Assembly (NCBI RefSeq): GCF_050574275.1
Contig: NZ_CP192260.1
Location: 1 to 64,000, forward strand
From: Virgibacillus_F flavescens
GTDB taxonomy: Bacteria > Bacillota > Bacilli > Bacillales > Amphibacillaceae
Direction of reading: 5' to 3'
DNA: 64,000 nt
Part shown: one piece after another, positions 57,660-64,000 of the stretch
How the letters are laid out: each line of letters begins with the position of its first letter
Position numbering within the stretch: position 1 is the first letter of the stretch
Program-made: the position numbers and the translations under genes
Notes under the pieces: generated by a model
What the model was told of the DNA's origin: nothing
Seen by the model: the letters and a program-made list of their open reading frames with translations, nothing else
Databases searched by the model: none

Positions 57660-57698
57660 TAAAAATGCCCTTCCAGGCTTTCCTTGGGAGGGCATTTT
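57660..57698. terminator. Bidirectional terminator between the semialdehyde dehydrogenase and DUF3870 genes
   Basis: AAAAATGCCCTTCC...GGGAGGGCATTTT between convergent genes. Confidence 0.85.
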
Positions 57699-58012
57699 CA
57701 TGTATGAGTGTATAGTTCATATTGTTTATATAAGTCTTTCAATGCTGAAATTAATGCATTACCTGCCTTGCCCAGATAATGTATTCTCAACTCTTCTACC
57801 GGCGTATCAATTCCGTCCTTCAAGCTGTATCCTCTTAATAGCTGCTCGACAAATTCGCGCCCATGGATCGTCGCCAGTGTGCAGCTGGCAGTAACGATGA
57901 CACCATATTTTTTATCTACTTCAGCAGTTATGGTTAAGGTATCATATACACTCTTTGCAGCCATTCCGGCGGGTAATTTGGCATGTCCTGCAATAAAAAC
58001 GGTATACATCAT
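57698..58012 (-). CDS. DUF3870 family protein
   Basis: 104 residues with the DUF3870 blocks: FIAGHAKLPAGMAAKSVYDTL, EVDKKYGVIVTASCTLAT with a conserved cysteine, GYSLKDGID, and HYLGKAGNALISALKDLYKQY. No known function. It is one of a pair with the IclR regulator (13-base gap) and lies between the two catabolic gene groups, so it probably serves the same pathway. AGGAGG precedes the ATG. Confidence 0.83.
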   Translation of the reverse strand: MMYTVFIAGHAKLPAGMAAKSVYDTLTITAEVDKKYGVIVTASCTLATIHGREFVEQLLRGYSLKDGIDTPVEELRIHYLGKAGNALISALKDLYKQYELYTHT

Positions 58013-58025
58013 GACAGATCCTCCT

Positions 58026-58781
58026 TCATTGAAAACCGAGCTTTTCAGAAATGCTATCTGCTGTATGTTTTGTATGTGATTTAATCACCTGCAGATTTTC
58101 GCCTTCAAAGTGACTGGAAAGACCACTGACGGTCAACGCAGCGATTACTTGTCCATTATAATTGTATAGAGGGTATGAAATCCCTGTCGTTTCCGAGTCC
58201 TGTTCACCTATACTATATGCGTATCCCTCCTGACGAATAGCCAGCAGTTCGTTACGAAGTTTACTTTTATTAATCTGATTTTGATCACTAATAACATATA
58301 GATTCGGCGCACCTAAAATTTCCTTTTGTTTCTCTTCTTCCATAAAAGCCAGTAAAAGTTTGGGACCTGAGCCAATATACAACGGCGTACTCTTTCCGAT
58401 GCGGGTGTATAACCGAATCGCACGACTGCTGTCTACTTTTTCAATATAGGTTGCTTCGTTTTGATTAGCTATTACGATATGCACCACTTCATTAATTTCC
58501 TGGGCTAGCCGTTCCATAAATGGCAAAGCAATTTCTCTTATTTCCAATCGATTAGAAACTAAATTTCCAAGCTCAAGTAATTTAAGTCCAAGTTTATAGC
58601 TACTGTCATATTCATTCTGTGATTTTTGTAAAAATCCGCATGCTACTAATGAAGATAGCAATCTGTAAGCAGTTGGTTTTGGAATATTCGCTCGTGATGC
58701 GATTTCTCTTAACGGCAGTTCCTGTATATCCTCGGTAAATAAGTCAAGTAGCTTAACTGCTTTGATTACACTTTGATTCAT
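58026..58781 (-). CDS. IclR-family transcriptional regulator
   Basis: 251 residues. The N-terminal winged helix (residues 1-70: VIKAVKLLDLF, LPLREIASRANIPKPTAYRLLSSL) is followed by the IclR effector domain (EINEVVHIVIANQNEATYIEKV, GYAYSIGEQDSETTGISYPLYN, ALTVSG). It probably senses a pathway intermediate and controls the lysine/glutarate genes on both sides. The start has GGGAGA ahead. It could be transcribed with the lysine dehydrogenase operon upstream or from its own promoter. Confidence 0.92.
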   Translation of the reverse strand: MNQSVIKAVKLLDLFTEDIQELPLREIASRANIPKPTAYRLLSSLVACGFLQKSQNEYDSSYKLGLKLLELGNLVSNRLEIREIALPFMERLAQEINEVVHIVIANQNEATYIEKVDSSRAIRLYTRIGKSTPLYIGSGPKLLLAFMEEEKQKEILGAPNLYVISDQNQINKSKLRNELLAIRQEGYAYSIGEQDSETTGISYPLYNYNGQVIAALTVSGLSSHFEGENLQVIKSHTKHTADSISEKLGFQ

Positions 58782-58896
58782 ATTTTTTTCTCCCTACAAG
58801 TAGTTTGAAAATTAGCCTACACTATCATAGTGCAGGCTGATTGAACATAATTCTGTTGATATGCATTACTGGTAGATAATCAGTAACTGATTTATG

Positions 58897-60069
58897 TTAA
58901 ACTCTAACTTCTGATTTGTTGGTATTCCCCGTTTCAACTATCTTGACGCCGCGTTTAGCCATCTCTTTGATGTAATTGTCACCAGGAACTATTTGTTCCG
59001 GAGGGTATACACCAGACGAAGAAATGGTACCATTTCCTATCATTTGTGCCACAACTGAAATTGTATTTGCTGTTGCTCTGGCCATAGCTGTTACGTTATT
59101 TTCCCTGTCTTTAAATGTTGTCATTTCGTATTCAAAAGTTGTCGGGATTCCATCTTTTTCACCTGAAACTTTTACACGTAATAAAACAGCATCATCTTTA
59201 TCTTTTAAGTCAACAATTGGATCAAGTACTTTTAATAAAACTTCACGCGGACTTATTTTTTGTCCATTTACTTCTACCTCATAATTCAATCGAGTTAAAT
59301 TCAGATCAACCAATAGCTTGAATTTCTCAGCATGGCCGGGATAGCGAATCGTTTTGTATTCAAGCGTTTCAATGGATGGGTATGAGAGTGACAGTGTTGA
59401 GGTCCCGCCAGATGTATGAAATGCCTCAAGCGGTCCAAATTTTTCAAAGTATACTGTCTCTACTTCGGTTAACGATTCCACTTCCTGCTTTATTCCATTT
59501 CTGACTATCAATGACGGATCCGTGTAATGATCAAGTACACCTTCCATCGAAAATACATGATTGTATTCAAATGGAGGCTCTGGTTTCACTGGAATCCCAC
59601 CAACAAACAGTTGAATAGCGTTCAATTTATCCAGTTTTCCAGCGCCATGTCCTGACAGGATATTAATCATACCTGGTGCTACACCTAAATCAGGAATTAG
59701 CGTTACTCCTGCAGATTTCGCTTCATGTTGAAGTGCCAGAACCTTGTCTGTCATATGGCCAATATGTCCTCCCAGATCCACGGAGCTGACGCCAACCTGA
59801 ATAGCGGTTTTTGCTACTATTTCATTAAAGGAATAAAACAATGCATTGATAATCACGTCAAATTTGCTCATATAGTCAGCAAGATCTGCTGCATCATTTG
59901 CATTGACTTGGTAGGCAGTCAACTTTGGTGAGTTTAACTGATCACAAATCTTTTGGGCGCGCTTAAAATCAATATCCGCCAGACCAACAGAAGTTACTTC
60001 TTCATTTAATACTAAATCACGTGCAGCTTCCTTTCCCATTAAACCAGAACCTAATACACCTATCTTCAT
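58897..60069 (-). CDS. L-lysine 6-dehydrogenase (saccharopine-dehydrogenase family)
   Basis: 390 residues. The Rossmann motif GSGLMGKEAARDLV is at the N-terminus. Blocks as in the Geobacillus stearothermophilus lysine 6-dehydrogenase are present: NALFYSFNEIVAKTAI, SVDLGGHIGHMTDKVL, IPDLGVAPGMINILSG, AFHTSGGTSTLS, YKTIRYPGHAEK, and GVYPPEQIVPGD. The whole length matches. It oxidatively deaminates the epsilon amino group of lysine with NAD, giving allysine (cyclising to piperideine-6-carboxylate). ATG 60069 has GGGGAG 8 bases ahead; a GTG 9 bases upstream overlaps that site. The next gene upstream in the operon is an aldehyde dehydrogenase fit for its product. Confidence 0.92.
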   Translation of the reverse strand: MKIGVLGSGLMGKEAARDLVLNEEVTSVGLADIDFKRAQKICDQLNSPKLTAYQVNANDAADLADYMSKFDVIINALFYSFNEIVAKTAIQVGVSSVDLGGHIGHMTDKVLALQHEAKSAGVTLIPDLGVAPGMINILSGHGAGKLDKLNAIQLFVGGIPVKPEPPFEYNHVFSMEGVLDHYTDPSLIVRNGIKQEVESLTEVETVYFEKFGPLEAFHTSGGTSTLSLSYPSIETLEYKTIRYPGHAEKFKLLVDLNLTRLNYEVEVNGQKISPREVLLKVLDPIVDLKDKDDAVLLRVKVSGEKDGIPTTFEYEMTTFKDRENNVTAMARATANTISVVAQMIGNGTISSSGVYPPEQIVPGDNYIKEMAKRGVKIVETGNTNKSEVRV

Positions 60070-60111
60070 CCCAATCACTCCCCGTGTGAATTTAGTAAAC
60101 TACTATCCTAG

Positions 60112-61611
60112 TTATTCCACATCAATCTGAGCACGTTGTAATTTCCCACTGTAATCAACATAAATGGCCTTCCATTCGGTAAATACATCCAGCGCTTGAA
60201 CGCCTGAATCTCTATGTCCATTACCAGTGCCTTTTGTTCCGCCAAATGGCAAATGAATTTCAGCACCAGTAGTACCAGCATTCACATAAACAATACCTGT
60301 ATCCAAATCTCGCTGTGCTCGAAACACTTGGTTGACGTCATTTGTAAATATGGAGCTTGATAATCCATATTCCACACTGTTATTGACTTCGATTGCTTCC
60401 TCAAAACTCTTTACTGGGATAAGAGAAACAACCGGCCCGAAAATTTCTTCAAGTGCTATCCGCATATCAGGTTTTACATCGGAAAATAATGTTGGTGCAA
60501 AATAATTCCCCTGACGGTGCTCACCTTCGTCCAGTACATGGCCACCCGCAAGTAATTTCGCTCCTTCATCCTTACCAATTTCCATGTATTTTTTAATTTT
60601 ATTGAGCCCAGCCTTATTTATAATTGGACCTACTTTAACCGAATCATCCAAACCATTTCCAATCGTTAATTTTTTCATTTCCTCTAGTAGTCTGCTTTCC
60701 AATTCCTCTTTAACATTCTCATGGACAATTACGCGACTGCATGCCGTACATCGTTGTCCACTCGTTCCAAAGGCACTCCACAAAATACCTTCTACCGCTA
60801 AAGTCAGATCAGCGTCATCCATTACAATTACCGCATTCTTTCCACCCATTTCAAGTGAAACCTTTTTCAATTGCTGACCGCATTTAGCAGCTATACTGCG
60901 ACCTGTATCATTAGACCCTGTAAATGAAATTACTCGGATTCCATCATGATCTACCATCGCATTTCCGACCGTTGAACCGGATCCAAATACAACGTTTACG
61001 ACACCTTTCGGCAGACCCGCTTCTTCGAATATTTTGGCAAGCTCGTATGCCATTATTGGTGTTTCAGTAGCAGGCTTCCATACAACACCGTTTCCAGCCA
61101 CGATTGCCGGGAATGATTTCCATGTGGCTATCGCAATTGGAAAATTCCACGGAGTGATTAAGCCAACCACTCCAATTGGCGCACGAACGCTCATCGCAAA
61201 TTTATCTTTCAGCTCAGCTGGTGTGGTTTGGCCAAACATTCTGCGGCCTTCACCAGCCATATAATAGGCCATATCGATTCCCTCTTGGACTTCTCCACGC
61301 GCTTCCTCAATTACCTTTCCATTTTCCATCGTCAACAACTGTGAAAGTCGCTCTTTGCGTTCTTTCATAATATTTCCCACACGATAAAGAACCTCTGCGC
61401 GCATTGGCGCTGGAACCAAAGCCCACTCCTTTTGTGCTTTTGCTGCTGCTTTTACTGCGTTATCTACACTCGATTCATCTGAAAGCGGAACTTCTACGAT
61501 TGTTTCACCTGTTGCTGGGTTTACAACTGGAGTGGTCTCTTCGCTTGCTTCCACCCATTCGCCCCCGATATAGTTTGCTAGTCTTTTTACTTGTAATAAT
61601 GTTTCTGCCAT
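60112..61611 (-). CDS. Aldehyde dehydrogenase, probable 2-aminoadipate-6-semialdehyde dehydrogenase
   Basis: 499 residues. Catalytic Cys288 is in GTSGQRCTACSR and Glu254 in LEMGGKNA. The C-terminal NAGTTGAEIHLPFGGTKGTGNGHR recalls the ALDH7/AmaB group (TSGAEI...FGGEK), which oxidises aminoadipate semialdehyde. With the lysine dehydrogenase 42 bases downstream in the same operon, oxidation of allysine to 2-aminoadipate is the best assignment. Ketoglutarate semialdehyde or other aldehydes remain possible. AGGAGG precedes the ATG. Confidence 0.85.
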   Translation of the reverse strand: MAETLLQVKRLANYIGGEWVEASEETTPVVNPATGETIVEVPLSDESSVDNAVKAAAKAQKEWALVPAPMRAEVLYRVGNIMKERKERLSQLLTMENGKVIEEARGEVQEGIDMAYYMAGEGRRMFGQTTPAELKDKFAMSVRAPIGVVGLITPWNFPIAIATWKSFPAIVAGNGVVWKPATETPIMAYELAKIFEEAGLPKGVVNVVFGSGSTVGNAMVDHDGIRVISFTGSNDTGRSIAAKCGQQLKKVSLEMGGKNAVIVMDDADLTLAVEGILWSAFGTSGQRCTACSRVIVHENVKEELESRLLEEMKKLTIGNGLDDSVKVGPIINKAGLNKIKKYMEIGKDEGAKLLAGGHVLDEGEHRQGNYFAPTLFSDVKPDMRIALEEIFGPVVSLIPVKSFEEAIEVNNSVEYGLSSSIFTNDVNQVFRAQRDLDTGIVYVNAGTTGAEIHLPFGGTKGTGNGHRDSGVQALDVFTEWKAIYVDYSGKLQRAQIDVE

Positions 61612-61655
61612 ATTGATTACCTCCTAAAAATTATTATCTATATAAAGTTAATAGA

Positions 61656-63317
61656 TTACGTGTTTGATCGATTCCTCAATTGTTCAATTGTTGAGGAAAC
61701 CGAGATGTTTTTTGCGTCTGTTATTATTTCTATTACAGACGGCCCCTTATTATGAAGTGCCTGTTCGAGGGCACTTTCAAATTCGTCTATCTTTGTTACG
61801 GTAAATCCATCTGCGCCAACACTCTCAGCAAGTTTGGCAAAAGAAACTTCACCCAGATTCGTTGCGATGACTTTTTTAGGATAATGGAGCTCCTGATGCA
61901 TCCGAATGGTGCCATACATATTGTTATTAAAAACCAGACAAATTACTGCCAGCTTATTTCTTACCGCAGTTTCAAGTTCCTGTACGGTCATCATAAAACC
62001 ACCATCACCAGAAAGGGATACCACGGTTTTTTCAGGCGATGCAAGTTTTACCCCCAGTGCTGCCGGCATGCCGTATCCCATGGCTCCGGATGTGGGGCCA
62101 ACATACGTATGCGGCATCGTAAATGGATAAAATGAGTGAAGCCACCCTGCAAAGTTACCAGCATCATTTGTTAGAACGGCCTCTTTTGGTAGCTTTTTTT
62201 CCAATACGTCTATGACCTGTTTATTAATCACATCCTCACTTGTCACATTCAAATCACTTACATGAGCATAAGCTTCATGTCTTTTATTCGCCCACTGTAT
62301 CCACGGGCTGGTGAAATCCAGCTGCGTTAACTTTGACAAAGCTTCACTGCTATCCGCAACAATCCCTATATCAGGGGCAAATACTCTGCCTAATGCTTCA
62401 AAATCTATGTCTATATGAACCAGTTTTTTCTCTGACGTTATAATGCTGTAGTCCTGTGTAGTTACTTCTGATAGTCTCGTACCTATTGCCACGATGACAT
62501 CCGCATCTTTAACTGTTTGCAGAACTTCTTTGTTTGTCCCTAAACCTAAATGCCCGCAATACAAACGATGATTATTCGGGAAAACATCATGCCGTCTGAA
62601 AGCGGCGATTACAGGGATTGAAAACTTTTCAGCAAAATGCTGCAAGTGTTTTTCTGCTCGCGAGGATTTAATTCCTCCACCAGCGATAATTAATGGGTTT
62701 GAAGCTTCTTCAAGCAACCGCATTACGTTCGACACTTCTTCGTCAGAAGGACTTGGCCTCGCCTTAGTTGCTTGGGGGCCAAAAGACATAACTGCTTCAG
62801 CAGGCAGCACATTTTCCGGGAGTGATACAATTACCGGTCCGGGTCTTCCTGTCTTTGCGATTCGAAAAGCTCGTTGAACGAGTTCCGGCATGCGTGCAGG
62901 GTTGTTAATCTCGACAGACCATTTTGCAATATGCTTGAAATACTGGTCTAAATCCACTTCCTGAAAACCTTCTCTTCCTCTAAACTCACTGTGCACCTGA
63001 CCTAAAAAAACGACCATCGGTGTAGAATCCTGATAAGCGGTATGTACGCCTATCGATAAGTTGGCTGCACCCACACCACGCGTCGCCATAACCACTCCAG
63101 GTTTAAGTGTTGCTTTGGCATACCCTTCCGCCATAAACGATGCGCCACCCTCGTGTCTTGCCGAAATAACCTCTATAGACTCAGAATCATACAACGCATC
63201 AAGCAGCGGCAAATAACTTTCACCAGGTACACAAAATGTATGCGTAACTCCCTCGATCTCCATACACTTTACAATTGCCTGGGCAGCCGTCATTTTCGTG
63301 CTATTATGTAACAACAT
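61656..63317 (-). CDS. ThDP-dependent acetolactate-synthase-like enzyme, possible 2-oxoadipate decarboxylase
   Basis: 553 residues with the three domains of the acetolactate synthase/benzoylformate decarboxylase family. Glu56 in ARHEGGASFMAEGYAK activates the thiamine ring. The cofactor motif runs from Gly437-Asp-Gly (LSGDGGFMMTVQELE) to Asn464-Asn-Asn. There is no regulatory subunit gene and no ilv gene nearby, so branched-chain synthesis is unlikely. Within a lysine operon it would fit non-oxidative decarboxylation of 2-oxoadipate to glutarate semialdehyde. This substrate is inferred. The ATG has GAGGTG 6 bases ahead. Confidence 0.75.
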   Translation of the reverse strand: MLLHNSTKMTAAQAIVKCMEIEGVTHTFCVPGESYLPLLDALYDSESIEVISARHEGGASFMAEGYAKATLKPGVVMATRGVGAANLSIGVHTAYQDSTPMVVFLGQVHSEFRGREGFQEVDLDQYFKHIAKWSVEINNPARMPELVQRAFRIAKTGRPGPVIVSLPENVLPAEAVMSFGPQATKARPSPSDEEVSNVMRLLEEASNPLIIAGGGIKSSRAEKHLQHFAEKFSIPVIAAFRRHDVFPNNHRLYCGHLGLGTNKEVLQTVKDADVIVAIGTRLSEVTTQDYSIITSEKKLVHIDIDFEALGRVFAPDIGIVADSSEALSKLTQLDFTSPWIQWANKRHEAYAHVSDLNVTSEDVINKQVIDVLEKKLPKEAVLTNDAGNFAGWLHSFYPFTMPHTYVGPTSGAMGYGMPAALGVKLASPEKTVVSLSGDGGFMMTVQELETAVRNKLAVICLVFNNNMYGTIRMHQELHYPKKVIATNLGEVSFAKLAESVGADGFTVTKIDEFESALEQALHNKGPSVIEIITDAKNISVSSTIEQLRNRSNT

Positions 63318-63326
63318 TTACTCACC

Positions 63327-64000
63327 TCATCTCCATGTTAGGCTTTTAATACGGTTTACCACTTCGTCCAATCGGTGACTTGCGACTGATAAGGAAATTC
63401 GGATATAACCCTCTCCAGCAGTTCCAAAAGCAGATCCTGGCGTAACAATTACTCCTGCCTTGCTCAGCATAAGATCCGAGAACGAAGCAGAAGTGTGAAC
63501 TTCAGGTACCTTCGCCCAAATAAATATGGTCCCTTTTGGTTTATCCGCCTTTAATCCTATCTTGTTTAATGCGTCATGCAGCCTTTCCATCCGTTCCTGA
63601 TAAACTGCATTATTTGCCTTTACAGCAAATAAATCACTATTTAGTGCTGTAGCAGCTGCTAATTGAATCGGAAGAAACTGACATGTATCTATATTACTTT
63701 TCAAGGTTGATAGCGCTCTGATTATGGTTTTATTTCCTACCAGATAACCAATACGCCACCCGGTCATGTTAAAGCTTTTGGATAAGGAACCAAATTCAAC
63801 AGCACTATCCTTTGCATTAGGTATCTGCAGAATACTTGGAGCCTTGTATCCGTTAAACGTAACCAGGTCGTATGCAGCATCGTTCGCGACAATTATTTTG
63901 TTTTCCTTGGCGAATGAAACCGCTTTCATAAATACGTTGTAATCCACAGTTGCAGCGGTAGGGTTGCTTGGATAGTTTAGAAACATTAGCTTCGCTGCTT
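63327..64000 (-). CDS. Class I/II PLP aminotransferase, 5' end outside the window
   Basis: The C-terminal 224 or so residues of an aspartate-aminotransferase-fold enzyme; the frame is open to the window edge, so the gene starts beyond 64000. Seen are LNYPSNPTAA, the ANDAAYDLV strand with the PLP Asp and Tyr, the PLP lysine in SLSKSFNMTGWRIGYLVGN, and the arginine in GYIRISLS. It resembles LL-diaminopimelate/N-acyl-aminoadipate-type transaminases. The stop is 9 bases before the ThDP enzyme start, so they share an operon. Conversion of 2-aminoadipate to 2-oxoadipate is the role suggested by context. Confidence 0.82.
   Translation of the reverse strand, partial: AAKLMFLNYPSNPTAATVDYNVFMKAVSFAKENKIIVANDAAYDLVTFNGYKAPSILQIPNAKDSAVEFGSLSKSFNMTGWRIGYLVGNKTIIRALSTLKSNIDTCQFLPIQLAAATALNSDLFAVKANNAVYQERMERLHDALNKIGLKADKPKGTIFIWAKVPEVHTSASFSDLMLSKAGVIVTPGSAFGTAGEGYIRISLSVASHRLDEVVNRIKSLTWR

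Noticed and set aside
61656..63317. Catabolic or biosynthetic acetolactate synthase (ilvB/alsS)
   Set aside because: No ilvN, ilvC, alsD or leu genes are near, and the operon partners are lysine-degrading enzymes. Not excluded by sequence alone.

Overview
The window looks like a chromosomal segment of a low-GC, spore-forming member of the Bacillaceae, probably near Oceanobacillus or Virgibacillus. The reasons are the rRNA sequences, a gamma-type spore protein gene (sspE), pdaA, clpE with CtsR operators, mreBH, and a gene order that runs (reversed) like the Bacillus subtilis yfhF-recX-yfhH-yfhP-mutY-sspE-ygaC-ygaD-gsaB-ygaF-perR-ygzB-ygxA-rrn region, followed by yfkD/yfkF/yfkH-like genes. The genus is an inference; no database was searched.

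Layout. 1-5.1 kb: a minus-strand 16S-23S-5S operon with its promoter. 5.3-25 kb: the conserved ygxA-to-yfhF block, interrupted by folate genes (pabA, fused pabBC) and a cobalamin adenosyltransferase / 2-hydroxyacid dehydrogenase / aminopeptidase operon. 25-29.3 kb: a structured RNA leader ahead of a GNAT gene, yfhE, a cluster of DnaA boxes, a GntR/ABC operon with a palindromic operator, and a secreted ComEC-like hydrolase. 30-40 kb: clpE, an acyl-CoA synthetase, pdaA, a YuiF-type transporter, yfkD, an OsmC protein and an MFS pump. 40.5-49 kb: a cystine-type ABC system without an ATPase, a frameshifted ZosA-type metal ATPase behind a perfect PerR box, a YihY protein, an AGCS symporter, an SRAP protein and a glutaminase. 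49-52.8 kb: a CuA lipoprotein, PlsC, a CAP-domain protein and mreBH. 53-64 kb: two gene groups that together can be read as a complete lysine catabolic route.

The most interesting reading is the last region. L-lysine 6-dehydrogenase, an aminoadipate-semialdehyde-type dehydrogenase, an aminotransferase and a ThDP-dependent acetolactate-synthase-like enzyme lie in one minus-strand operon. A class III CoA-transferase, a glutaryl-CoA dehydrogenase-like enzyme and a semialdehyde dehydrogenase face it on the plus strand, with an IclR regulator and a DUF3870 protein between. This suggests lysine -> allysine -> 2-aminoadipate -> 2-oxoadipate -> glutarate semialdehyde -> glutarate -> glutaryl-CoA -> crotonyl-CoA, with a simple ThDP decarboxylase replacing the usual 2-oxoadipate dehydrogenase complex.

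The intergenic regions hold several repeat families without transposase genes: a 0.44-0.65 kb composite element with terminal inverted repeats (four copies), a ~230-bp MITE-like element (three copies, two nested in the first family), a ~120-bp hairpin repeat that sits directly after stop codons and once forms a perfect 122-bp tandem array, and a decayed ~95-bp repeat (four copies).
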